Part shown: in pieces, positions 36,501 through 49,694 of the stretch
How the letters are laid out: each line of letters starts with the position of its first letter
Position numbering within the stretch: the stretch's first letter is position 1
The notes under the pieces: generated by a model
What the model saw: the letters and a program-made list of their open reading frames with translations, nothing else
Told to the model about the DNA's origin: nothing
Database searches by the model: none
Source of the DNA: Aphrophora alni
Taxonomy: Eukaryota; Arthropoda; Insecta; Hemiptera; Aphrophoridae
Direction: 5' to 3'
NCBI GenBank assembly: GCA_963513935.1
Contig: OY740767.1
Coordinates: 83,874,060 to 83,938,059 of the forward strand
DNA: 64,000 nt
Translations under genes and position numbers: made by a program

Positions 36501-38607
36501 TTTAATTTAGTTGAAGTCTCTCTGACTATCTAATGTATACTGTACGAATACTGGAGCAATTTTGACGTATTTTTTAGAAAGTCATTTGTTTAGTTTGCGA
36601 TTGGACTTATATGATAATTCTAAATGGGGAATATATTTTATTTGTTAATTGCTTTTGACATATTTATTAACGTCTTAACGTTATGCCCTTTAGACTAATG
36701 AAAACGGAGGAGTAGGCAGCACATGGAATAATATAATACCACCAACTAGGTTCGAACGTTCAATTTTCAGATTAGGCAAAAGAGAAGAAATTAAAATTTT
36801 TATATACAACATAGTTAATTTCCTAAGCGTTATATCTGTTTCAGAATTGTAAAGTAGGTCGAACCTACAAACACTTTTAACATTCGTTTTTAAAAGTTGA
36901 GTCGGGACAAAAACAATAATTAGAATAAACATAAAAAATATCATTAGAGTAGAAAAGTTAAACTAAATCCAGGAGAGAAAATGCAGCCAATTTGTTAAAA
37001 TATTAAATCGCTATCATTTTTGTTAGTACTGTATAACAATTATTTTAAAAACAATTACCACGTGATTTCTGACTAGCCGTTATAAAATAGTTTATTTGGA
37101 GGTTGTGTTTATATTTCTTGAAACAAATGCGCATATCTTTGCGGATTGTATTAACATACTCTTACATCAAAAATAAATTGAAACCATTTAAATAGATGTT
37201 ATTGAATTATTGTGTGAGAGGTAGATAGTCAAGTGAACAGGTTAGAGTGTTTAAATTGCCCGCACATGAACGTCTAAGTAGATCTAACTACAGATCTGTT
37301 ATAACTAAGCCATTAAGACAATCAACTGTTCATAGAAAAGTCACGACTTTATTTATACCTCCAGAACAATACACGCTCTCTGAAGTTGTTTAAAGCGGTT
37401 TGAATAAGTGGAGTTTACATTTCAATATCTCAAGTTTAAAAATCTCATCTTAATAACTTATATGTGTAACAATAATTTGCAAGTATCCATTTTTAAAACG
37501 ATTTTGGCATAATAAATAATATTGTTAAATTTAATAAACCACATTATCTTTATTAATGTTATTAACAAAGTTGGTGAGTTTGTAAAATTTAAACTCGAAA
37601 ATTAATCAACCGATTTTAAAAATTCTTTCAGCATTAAAAAACTTATTTCTTCCCGGTGGATACGATAAGAAAAAATGGAAGGCACTGAAAACTTTTTTTA
37701 AACTCAGTTATCTATCACGTATGGGTAGATGAAAAGGTCTGTGTGTGTAGCTGATGATTACAGTATACAAAAATAGGTAGTTACATTGAACGCGAAGTTA
37801 CAATCGATGTGTAAAGTAATCCCCACCAGTCTCCAGACATTTCTTGACTCTGTTCTCTAAGACAGTGTGTCTATATTTCACACTAAGTTTTCATCCCATC
37901 CCATTTATCATATTATCTTTGTTCTTATCTTTATAGGAATGAAAAGTATTGTGTTACTTGTATTAAATTTAGAATGACTTAATATGATTTAATAAAAATA
38001 CCCACCAGTGAAAGTTGGTTAAACTTTGTGTACACAGTCTTGGAATGTAAAAACTCTTATCTCTAGAAGTACAAATAGCACTTAAGACTTATTAAATACT
38101 TTCCCTCCAGACTCTATCTACAACTTGAACTACATGGGGTTAGTGCAGTGAATGTTTTAATTAATAACTAAAAATTTGGTTATCAGTATCCATATTATTA
38201 TTTCAGCTGATTTTAACTAAATGAATTGTAATACAGTCGTATTAATTTACAAGTTTATTAGTCTATAATTTTTACTTCTTCGCATCTCTATACGTAATGT
38301 AAATGAAAGATTCAGTGACATGTCAAGCAAGACTATGCAGTGATATACAATTTGATCAACTTGAACTGGACCGCATTAATTATTGTCTCGTTCATATTGA
38401 TATGTTTACAGTTGTGTATTAGCATTAGTTTATTATTAAGAGGATTTTTTTCTTCTTTCAAGGGAGTTCTTAACTTTGTTTATTTTAATTTTGGTTATAT
38501 TTATTGGTCGCATTTAATGTCTAAATAGAATAAATAAAAATCCAAACTGGGGAGACATTATTGTTTCATAATATTAGTATAATTTAGTATTATTATATAT
38601 AACAAAG

Positions 38608-38758
38608 CTAACCTATCTTGTTTGTGGTGATTCTTGCAATCTCTAATCTGATTTTATTATTGTTATATTGACCGATTTTAGTAATAATAATAATTATTAC
38701 TAAAACTTATTTTCTAACCTAACCTGTTTGTGGAGGTTCTTGCAATCACTAATCTAAT
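38608..38758. repeat. Direct repeat pair flanking a 13-bp-stem palindrome
   Basis: CTAACCTATCTTGTTTGTGG...TTCTTGCAATCTCTAATCTGAT at 38608-38654 recurs, diverged, at 38714-38758. Between them 38676-38705 is a hairpin: TTTTAGTAATAAT, loop AATA, ATTATTACTAAAA. It may be a duplicated old repeat fragment. Confidence 0.75.
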
Positions 38759-38779
38759 CTACATTTTTGTTTACGAAAA

Positions 38780-38965
38780 ACTCAGCTTTCTCTTGAGTCC
38801 TCTGCCTACCAGCTGGCCCTCACTCCTCAAGTGAAAATTTAACAGGTGTCATTCAAAAGGTGCTGGTCTTCGATATGTTCCCGAGAAGCTCGCCAGGTTC
38901 GAGCTGCCGATACGTTTGAAGCTATTAGCGAAAGCGTTTCACCCGATCTCGTATCAAAGTAAACT
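38780..38965. other. GC-richer block of unknown origin
   Basis: Clearly GC-richer than its neighbours. On the plus strand a 38-codon frame from 38848 (VSFKRCWSSICSREARQVRA...) follows a TTTAACAG acceptor-like sequence and ends in TAA. The minus strand is also partly open. It could be a short exon, a SINE-like repeat or a transposon fragment; I do not recognise it. Confidence 0.35.
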
Positions 38966-41900
38966 ACCAACGTTTTTGTGTAGTTTTCTGGGAACATCTA
39001 CAAATGAGCATGTTTGTACACCACTTGTTTCTTGTATATGAGTGAAAATACTTTTACTGAGATTTAATTTTTATTCTGGTTATCAGGTTATAAATGGTTT
39101 TATAAAGAGTTATTATAAACATGTCTGAGCATAAACAACTATTTTATTTGTTATAAAAAAAAAAAAAAAAAAACATTGTAAATAATTAGTTACAATATTG
39201 GTATTTGTGAGCTGGACATTAAATGCCCAGATAACTAATTATAAATTTGTTTTATTTAGAAAGGCCTCTCTTGCTTATGGGTGTGTTGAGAATTATTGTT
39301 GTATTGTTACAGGATTTCAACGTCGTGTATATGTGTAGGTGTCCAGTTTTGTCCCGATTATTCTATCACAGAGAGAATTTTGTAATTTTAACATTTGACA
39401 TTTTAACTTGAAATGCTTTCACCCACTGCACATCTGGTCACGACTCATCTACTACGTTGTTACCACGCTTATAGTTTAATTAATTAAAGTTCAATTAATT
39501 CGTTTTGCTTGTAACAAGTTTAATGGAACGTCAAATAGTTAGTGTTCCTCATCCAAGGTTTTAAAATTTCAAAAGGATTACTATCATTGTTATATGTCTG
39601 AAAATAATTAAACATTCATGATTTTTTTATTCTATTGCTTTATTCTAAGTTTGTCAAATTATTATAACCTATTTTTATTTATATATTTAAAAAAATCCCA
39701 AATATGGATATACACATTTAATTTGGATCAATAATGTTTTACTATTATTTAAATAAACCTGTTTTAATAAATCAAATAACCTTAAAATGTACGTTAAGAT
39801 ATCTGTATTTACTTGCTTTAAGTAAAATTGTGACAGTATTTATTGCTAAAATCAATAAATAGTTTCGATATTGAGTGCAATACAATACATCTACTTTATT
39901 ATCCAACAATGTTTGCATTCGTCGAAGGACTAAATCTATAAAAGATTAACGGAATCATAAATTACGTTATTGCGAAATATTTACATTTTTGTAAAACTAT
40001 AAAGAATAACGAAAAACCTCTTAACAAAAACTACACATAGCTATTCCATTTAATAATTTATTGTAAAATTATTTTAAAATATAATCAGGGAATATTTATT
40101 GCCGTTAAATCCTTATTAAAGACGTAAATTATAAATTTTGTTTGTAATTCAAAACTTCTAATTTTATACACCTTAATTGCAGAAGGTAAGTTAAGTTTGG
40201 AAAGTGTCTGGGTAGTTAAATAATGTGGATAATTTAAAGGAAGTTTGTTGAATGCACGCAGCGTCATGCTCGATTTATTCATATAATTGACACACTTATT
40301 TCTAGTAAGAACTTTAACCTCTTGTGATAGTTTCTCCAAATTATTATTCACAATTAACTTTTTAAATACGAAAAATTACTGTTTGAATTTTATTTGTTGT
40401 GGATAATATAATTCATTAAATAGTTCTTTACATTGTATTAAACTAACCATATAAATTTGGTCTATTCCACGATATTAAATTGTTTCTCGAATTTATGGTT
40501 CTAAATTATTGTCACGATACGAAAATCAATGTTCTGAGATATATATTTTCTGGTTCAACTTTAGAACATTAATGTACCGGTATCCTACAAAATGCACATG
40601 TGTTCATTATGCTACATATGTACAATAATTAATATGTATATATAGATAAATGTTAATCATCTCTCATTTTACATAAACTGATTTTTTACAAGATTATTAT
40701 CTATGACTTTTTGAACTCACTATAATAAAAGTTCAAAATTAGGTAGAACAGTTTTGAACAATTTTTATTTTTCCTTGCTAGTCATTATTAGCTTATAACA
40801 GCTGAAACCTCAAAGTCTGTTAAACAAATTTACATTAAATTTTTGTAAAAACCGAAGTAATATACCGAAACTGCATAAAAATGAAAATTTATTATGTAGC
40901 CTAGAGTAATTGACAATAAATTTCACTGTTTCATTTAAAATGCAATATCAGTAAGGAAAAGTAAAATTAATGTTTACATTCAAGAACATTTGTATTTGTA
41001 TAAATACAAGTGCTTACAACCAAATATTTAGGGCATGTTTTTTGAGTAAAATATATTTCATTTTTGGTATTCGTCAAATATATTACTTTAATATATTTTT
41101 TATTCATTTAAAAAAGAATAGTAAGAAAACAAATAACACCCCAGTTCTCTTACAAGAATGTATAAACTATTTGTCAAGTTAAATAATAACAATTTTAAAA
41201 TTAAGCGTGCATTGTACAAGTTTGGACAACTCAAAATATTTTCCCCCAAATATCGAATAGGTAATAGTTAAATTTTACCAACTTATTTATACAAATATTT
41301 ATTATTATTAAATTAATTATAATTTTAATATTATTTAAATTTAAAACAATTTTAACATTTGATTTATCCAGCTTGTGATTTACACAAAGAGAAATTTTGA
41401 GTTGTTAACTGAATATGTATTTCCGCAAAATATTAACAACCTCATTTGTAATGAGGTCTTTCAATGAAATTATTTCAACCTATAATATAAATTTTTAAAT
41501 TTCAAAAGATAATATTATTTCTTCATCAAAACATCCTGTTGTTTTAATGACTTGTTTCTAGAAAATTAATCACGTTCTTAGTTTGAAATTGAAAACAAAT
41601 TTATTGTAAATAATCAAATGACAGAAAGGCTATAATCAATGTTTCCATGTTACTTGGAAAGGTAATTATAAACCTATGTCTTAAATTAATAACAAGAATA
41701 ATAAACTACAGCTAATCTAAGATTGGATTAATTAGTATGTATTTTAAATTATTATAAGGTAGTTTACATGTTCTGCCTCAAACATTAAATAACAGTAAAC
41801 AGACAAGACTAGCTTCTTAAAGTTTAATTAGCGGATGATCATCATCTACATGAAAATGCAACTAATCGTAACATTTAAAACTAAAACTAAATTATTAAAA

Positions 41901-44456
41901 AAGTGTCAAGTGGGTGCTTGACAACTTAGTCTGTAGACATTTAGGGAGAGTTATTTTTATAAAGTCGAAGTCTTTTAAGCGGCTCAACACAATATTATAA
42001 TTTATTCGTTAAATAAACATACATATTACTAATCAGAATAATTGTCTAGCTTTTACCTACGGACCCTAAAAAGTAGAATAGTTTTAGTTACTTCAAGAAG
42101 GTTTATCCTATTACTTAATTGTTTACAGTCACTGTACAAACTTCATTATACCCTCATAAACACAATCACGACTTTATTTTAATATAAATGTGCTAATTTA
42201 AAAAGAGCTACTTTTATTTTTATATAATAATTATTATTATATTTATTTTCTCACATATTAGTAGCGTATAAAATGAATGTGATGGACAAAAAAATCAACG
42301 TCGTGATTTTGTAGGATAAATTTACTTTAAGATTTCCCAACTATTAAAAAAAGTATATAAACTATTTTCTGACGTCTGCCTGTCTGTCATATATTTATGT
42401 CCTGATCGTAGTTTTGACGCTTGCAATTTTTATTATTTTATTTTATAGGGGGAAATTTGATCGTCCCTATACGCCAATTCAATTTTTCAATTTCTCTTAA
42501 TTTTTGGATAAATTAAATATTAGAGTACCTGTCATAATATTAAAACAATTCAAAATTCGATGTTATTCAATTCTATCTCATATAACCCAAAGAAATAGAA
42601 ATCGTTACCATCTTCCCAAAAATAAAGGTTCGTAAATATAGTCAAAAGTAGAAAACGAATGACAGCTGGTTTTATAGTCAAGAATATCTGAAAGTCGATC
42701 CAACGATGGCTGAAATGTAATGTTTATGACCAAAACCATGTGCTATACCGCGTACATTATGAATGGAGGGGTAAACATTCACTATGTTACTCAGAAAATT
42801 AAGTCAAGATACACTATGTTTTTATGTATCTTCCAGACAATGGGAACATTATTTCTTTAAAGTGCAGTGTTATAGCTTGCTTTATTTATTACATGTCCAA
42901 ATTTCCAAAAATTAATCAATTAAACTTGATTCAGGAGATTTTGCCATTTTATGAGACCTTTAACGGTTTATATTTACCGAATCAAGTATCTAATTATTCC
43001 GAATTATCTGAGAGATAGTCACAAAATGTTTATATTTCGTTTTTTTTTGTAACTAAGCTATTACAATGTTTGTTCATCATTTTTCCCTCTAGTGTGTAGT
43101 ATCATTTTTGGTAAACTTTCTTCCATACATAGAGTGTTCAAGCAATACAAATTTTAATGGAGGAGTTTATGTAGAATGTTATCTCGTGTAATCTCAAATA
43201 GTTTATAAATTGGATTTTATTACCTCTCGTTATTACTGGAATTGCACAGTTTGAGTAATTTCTACGTCTCCAAACCTAATGTTAAATTAGAATACTTGGT
43301 TTAGCACTGTGGAGTCAGAATTTCTAACAGACGACTTATTACACATTTAGAAAAATCTTTCTTTGGTCACTATTGAGGACTAAATCAATATTATTAAATA
43401 ATTATTATTTTTACAGTTTTTGAAACTGCAATTTGTACTGTAAAAAGCATAAGAATTCCATTTTACAGAAGACAACAATTATTATGGTCAAAGCTGGAAG
43501 GACTTATGTTGTACACTTAGTTTGTATAAATCAAAGATGGGAAACGTTTATAGTCATTTTTACTGTGGTTTAGTGTTTCTAAGGAAAAACAAATTTAATA
43601 ACGCGGTGAGCGACAGGTCGTGCATATTTTGAACGCTGCAGAATCAATATTATAGTTTCAGTGCTACAGTGGTTTCATGTCTGGTATTATCCTAATTGAA
43701 TAGGATATCAATAACCTCCTACTATAATCCATTGTCAGATAAATGTTTCCAACATATACCCTAAAGGTCTGTTACCAGCAACTCGTTGCACCTGTTTCAT
43801 GGTCTACTTTGCTTCACAATCTAGGTTAGGTTTCTGCGTGCGCCGGCATCACGTCTTCACTTTATCTATTAGATGTTTCCCACGAATAATTAATATCTGT
43901 GTTTAAATAGTGTTTTGACGAGTATTATTGAACAATGATTACACTTATTTAAAGAAAGAGTAAAATGAAACCGGTTTCAGAACTAGTGTAGAAGAGTTAA
44001 ACAGTACTGTAATTTTCTGAAGTATATAGGCTAGTTCGCTTCATCGACAAATGTCTACAGTCATTAAAAGAACTACAGTCATAATAAAACAGAACCCTGC
44101 ATATTTATCTGTCCCTGAATTACGAAATCGTGGAATTGCAATAGTTAAGAGTTCGAAAAAGCTATTTTCACGATATTATTTGTATTTGCAAAATCGATTT
44201 CGTTGTCAGAGCAACAAATTTTAAAAGAGATTTGTGAAATTTATAAATGTAGATTCTAACAAAAAATTTCAATATGACGGTTACTATTTTATAAGTTTGT
44301 TCTACAGATTTACTGATAATTCAACTAAGAAAAACTAAATTTTGTCCATATATTTATTCAAAATTTAATGATGGTAACCTCAACGATTTACCAATAAAAA
44401 GAACTTTATTACCAATAATAATTTCATAGTTTCACGCCGAAATTGGTATCATCTCA

Positions 44457-44571
44457 TATATAGCAGCCTGCCAGTGCCAAGTTGTTACAACTTCTGAAGC
44501 TAGTGGACCACAGTCACATAATTAAATATATACATAGCTGTGAGATCCTCCTGGCGGGGATTGGTAAGTAT
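44457..44571 (+). promoter_or_regulatory. Possible TATA box and splice donor of a short non-coding first exon
   Basis: TATATAG at 44457-44463 is followed by a locally GC-richer stretch and, about 100 bases on, a strong donor sequence GTAAGTAT at 44564-44571. The spacing would allow a first exon of ~75 bases. Each element alone is common in such DNA; no downstream acceptor or coding exon was found. Confidence 0.15.
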
Positions 44572-45782
44572 ACCAAGGGATAGTCTTCATCTACATGTTA
44601 AAATTGTTTAATTTAAACTACTTGTTAAACTGGACCAATGAATAGGATTAAAATGTATAATAATAATTGTAAAGCGTGTTTTAGATAAAATTCACCAAAA
44701 CTACGAAAACCATAATTAATAAACTAAATTATGGTGCTTAATAAATTAAGGCATACTTTTAACAGTTAAATTTACTATGGTTATATCTTATAAAAATATA
44801 GTAGCAACTTTATATGTGGTTGTCCATGTAATAAAAATTTATATAAAACAAATTCTCACAGAGATTTTTAAAATACAAAAATAGATTAAGTTGGTTGAGA
44901 ATGAACTTAATTAGTTTTGTAACTAAAATTAAAGCAAATATTTAATTAATATTTGAAAATAAATTATCGTGGCTATTTAATATATTTTAAAATATACTTT
45001 ATTCAATTAAATGTAATATTGTGTACATATTATTTAGTTTCTAAATAAATTTATATCCTTAAATGACAGGCATACGTGAAATATTACAATTTTTACGAAA
45101 TGAAATTTATATAGACACAATAAATAAATTTGTTTGTCTTTATCACTTGTTTATATCTCACCCACAAGATGAAACTGTACTACTTCTTATATGTTACATC
45201 AATAAAAGAAGTTATTTAAATGTATACATAAAAAAAGAACAAGCCTAATTGCAGTTGTCTAATAATTAAATTATAATCTGCAATAAAACAAAAGTTTCTG
45301 TCGTAAAGAAATTGAATTTTAAAATCTAGTTAAATAGATAAACGATGTCAACATGCAACGTAATGAAGTGAAATGAGCTTATTAGAACGACAACAGCTTA
45401 CACTATTCAATTCTTCCCACAATTATAACAATGTACAAATAAAAATATATGACTAAAGACTTAAATCTCGGACTTCTAGAAGAAGAGAAAACAAAGTGAA
45501 GTCGTAATATTTTCTGTCTCGTCTTATTTTTATATAACAAAATTGGATAATAGTAAGTACGTATTAACTAATATTTGAAGACGGTTAAACGCCACAAGTT
45601 TTTAATAATTTGATTAAAGACAACATAACTTTGTAAATAGTTAATTAAAATATAAAATTTTGGAGTAGAATAACTTCAATTAAAAATACAAACCTAAAAC
45701 CTAATATAGTTCCCGCGAAATAAACTCTGATCATTACAAACACGTGTTTCACTTATAAAACACACATTATAAAACTTCCCAG

Positions 45783-45803
45783 GATGATCCGTTGTGGATC
45801 ATC
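45783..45803. repeat. Small hairpin GATGATCC...GGATCATC
   Basis: 8-base perfect stem with a 5-base loop (GTTGT). Isolated; no neighbouring T-run or gene. Confidence 0.6.
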
Positions 45804-46449
45804 TCACCTACAAAAAGACCAAATAAATTTTAACTTAAACAAAAATGACGCAATTTTTAACAATTCGAAAATATCTTAGATTCAAATTTAATATTTTAAT
45901 TGGAATTTTAATTTTGATTATGTATTCCGTTAAAAAAATCAAACTCGTGGTCAATTTTATTCCTGATTAGTTTTTTTTATTACATTTAATTAAATATTGT
46001 ATATTGTAAAACTCCATTTATACAGCATAATATCTAATGAAATATTAACAAAGTAGCCTCAGTAATTCAAAACAAAACAAAGATCAGTGTCTTTAAGAAA
46101 CATACAGCATTTCTTTAAAGACGATACAAATATTATACTTGCGAAAACAATTTAATAACTAATTTTGTTAGAGATATAACATTTTAATACATAGGTTAAT
46201 CAATAACATTTCTTTAACATTAAATAGTACACTCTAACTTACTAGTATTAGAGTACTATCTTTTTGTCTAAGTATGCAAACGTTTTTTTTTTTCACAATT
46301 TCAATATTGTCCGCCATTTTCAACACATTTTCACACATAAACGTATGCCTTAAGTGAAAAGTTGTTAATAATATTTTCGACAGCAACAAATTTTGTTATT
46401 TTTATTTATTATATTCACCTCCACGAAAAATAGTTATTCATTATATTAT

Positions 46450-46451
<2 letters not shown>

Positions 46452-46474
<23 letters not shown>
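46452..46474. repeat. Short (TG)n/(TA)n microsatellite
   Basis: GTGTGTATATATATATATATA read directly. Confidence 0.9.
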
Positions 46475-46481
<7 letters not shown>

Positions 46482-48218
46482 TTTAAATACAGGGGCAATA
46501 TAAAAGGTAATTAATTTATTAATATTGCATTAAATTTATCAAAAGCAATCCTCTTGGATGTATATTAAAAAATGAATAATACATTTTAGTAACACGGTTA
46601 ATATTTTGAACACGTAACTGTAGATGAACTCTATATGAATGCTCGGGTATAAATGACAAAACAGAAATCACAAACACAACAATGATACAATGCAAAATAA
46701 ACAGAGCGTGTTCACTTTCACTTCTAATCTACTTAAAGTTAATTGTTGTGATCAAGGAATTGAGTTTATTTGATTCATGAAGGAAAAAGAAGATTTGTTT
46801 CATTTCAAATAAAGACATCATTCATTCATTTAATTTCTCTGTCTCTGTCACTTTGCATACATTATGGCTGTCAACATGAGACATACAAGTTGACATGTCA
46901 ATTTGTGGACACATAATTTCACGTTAAGTGAGACGAATTTGTCTGGAATACATCCGCCATTTACAAATAGCATCTAATTAGGTCTTTATGTTTCTTTAAA
47001 TATCCTTATTTGTTTTAATAAATGAACTTAATGATTGGCAAGAAACAAATTTTACTCTACTTCTAAAATTCATATTTATAAAAATAATATTTTAAACATC
47101 TTTTACTTGTAAAAGCAAAAAATTAGTAACGGGGCCAGTACTACACAATTTTACAAATACTTCATGAAAACAGCAATCGAATATCTCCACAAACAGCAAT
47201 TTTCAGTCTCTTTATAATTTTGTGAATTTAAAAAATTGTCAACAAAATTGGGTTTTAGAAGATTTTTCTAGTCACTATATATGTATAACTGTGTTTAACT
47301 ATCAATCGAAAATAAATTAACTATACAGTCATTAAAAAACTGATACTTATGGGAAATTGTTATTCAAACCTTTTCTGCTTACCCATATTATTATTACTAC
47401 CTTAAAATGAGTTTTTAAATCGTACTATGTGACAGCTACCCTATAATTAAATTTTAAAATTTGGGTCTAAATAGCTTGTTAATAAAACACATGACAAAAG
47501 TCCCAGAGATAGGCAGACATTTTGGACTTTTGTTTAAATGTATTTTTAGCAGTTTAAAAGTCTAATTATTATCGAAATTTTATAGAAATATTTGGCCTAT
47601 AAGATTAGAAAGTAACAGTATTACATTAAAAACAAAATAATTGTAATTGAATTTTAAAGTCATTATAGCTTTATGAAATTTATGACTTTATCTGATTTAA
47701 GTTTATGATAAATCGATCTATTTGTCTATATCAATGATTAATAACTCATAATAGAGATACACGTTTATTGGATTATTCTGAGATATTAATAAGCTTTGCT
47801 AATGATGTTTACATGTTTGTCTGTACTGTGCTTAATTGCATGAAACAAAGATTTTATTAGTTTATCAAGTATAACCTTCATTATTTAATTACTTGAATTA
47901 ATGCGACATATAAATCTATTTACTGTTTAATACTTTCATTCTTATTCAAATAATAACTTTCGTTATTACTGTTTAGTGTAATAAAATAAATAATTAAAAG
48001 AAACAAAAATTACATATAGACGTAATTACAATTAAATACAATTTACAATATACAATATAAATTAATTGTTTAATTAATTGATAGTAAATTCATAAATTGA
48101 CATAAGTTTTTTAATAATTATAGTCGTGTTACTTTTAAACTAAATGTTTGAATACAATAAACAATCTTCACACCGTGCCAAGCTTCTTTCAACATAGAGA
48201 AGAAAGATTTCTACATAC

Positions 48219-48439
48219 CTTTGATATAAAATTATCCAACAAAGTGGGTCTGACACAGAGCACAGCACATCTCGGAGGTTAGGAGGCGACTGACGGAACC
48301 GGCAAACTTTCTTTTCTTGGCAGCTCTTTAGGAATAGTAGTTGTACATTTTATGCGGCATTAATCTGTCCGCTGACGATCCGCTTTCCTTTTTCTTATAC
48401 AATTTGAGGAAAGGTTGGCAAATATTTGGGACCTCTGAC
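48219..48439 (-). other. Candidate spliced exon (UTR or ncRNA), minus strand
   Basis: On the minus strand TTTTATTTTCACTTGTTCAG is a good polypyrimidine tract plus acceptor ending at 48440. 221 bases downstream is the donor AAAG|GTATGT (48218-48213). The block between is GC-richer than its surroundings, as exons usually are. All three frames contain stops (for example TAA after ~14, ~35 and ~25 codons), so it cannot be an internal coding exon. It could be a 5' UTR exon, a terminal exon or part of a lncRNA. No partner exon was found in the window. Confidence 0.3.
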
Positions 48440-49638
48440 CTGAACAAGTGAAAATAAAATTGTTTACCTTACAAGGTCGATGTTTCATTCATCCTTCCAC
48501 ATTTCATCAGTGAATAAAGATGTAGGCAAAGGTAATCTAGTGTATTAACCATCTATGCAGTCAAAAAATGTATACAAACAATTAATCTCTAAAAAATATG
48601 TTTTTAAAAACAAAATATGTTTATAATAACATGTAAAATACTGTTTTCAGTACAGACAGTTAAATTTAGTAAAGAGAGTAAATACAATTCAGAGTACAGA
48701 TTAGGATTGTACAACCCTCCTTATTAAAACAGACAGACTAAATCTTGATAATATAACTATAGCTACCCAACGGATTTAGATGCTCATTTAATACGTTGGG
48801 TATAGCCTAGGTCTATTTACGTAGGATTTATTAATAACGCAGAACTCATAATATTGATGACAATTTTAGCTCTTGGGTGTCAGAACGGTAAGACATCTGA
48901 TATTCTGATAGCTACAGACCAATCTTTAAAAAAAAAAAAAAAAACTAATGCTGCAAGGTCGTGTAAACCTTTGTGTAACACAGGCTTAGCGAGTATTAGG
49001 AACACGCAGGTGCTGAACCTGAATTCCATGCAGACACAGGCCAACTACTGACCGGATATTGAAATTTACCGAAGTCGTTAATAATGGCTTCTATCTGAAA
49101 CAATCTGGCTGTTTTTATAGATTTAAGGCGGCGTATGGAAAATTTTGGTGCTCATTACACTTTCACAAACTCAAGAGGATAAAGGTCTCGGGTAAAATGC
49201 TTAAATAGATTTAAAACTTTTTTCTCGGCAGTTTATTCGTAAAAGATTTCATCGTTAAATGTCGTCTTTTAAACAAATACTGCAGGTTTTACTACAAGCA
49301 ATTTGTACAAGTTTTGAGTTGTCACCTTATCATTGTGATGAACAACTTGTAAACTGCCATCCAAATGATACTTTGTATATCTTATCTACTACAGTATATT
49401 GTTAAAAGTTTTTCTTCGAGTTACACACTTTGTAGGGAACTCATTTCGAAAACGCCCATTAGTCCAGATAATTTGTCAATAGACAGTGTTAATTAAAAAC
49501 GCCCAGAATGGGATTTATATTTGAATACATTTATACACCTAGCTACAAAAATTAATTAACCAACCTTTAATAATTGGGAACAAAGTCAGGTGTTGCAAAT
49601 AAACTACATGCTCGGATTGAGTTTTCTCTTTTAAAAAA

Positions 49639-49694
<56 letters not shown>

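Larger units (their letters stand above)
28311..48218. other. ~20 kb gene desert, AT-rich
   Basis: I find no coding gene, RNA gene or clear mobile element. The open frames in it (up to 88 codons, e.g. 36690-36944 - and 40085-40351 -) show no domain, signal or conserved motif and fit chance in AT-rich DNA. It does contain the small motifs listed separately (33492 X-box, 38608-38758 duplication, GC-richer block at 38780-38965, TATA/donor pair near 44457-44571, hairpins at 32309-32339 and 45783-45803). It may be intergenic or part of a large intron. Confidence 0.5.

Noticed and set aside
36745..36765. GGTTCGAA-like T-loop of a tRNA
   Set aside because: No acceptor stem, D-arm or anticodon arm fits around it.
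48928..48945. A-run as the tail of a retroposed gene or SINE
   Set aside because: No flanking target duplication or Pol III boxes were identified.
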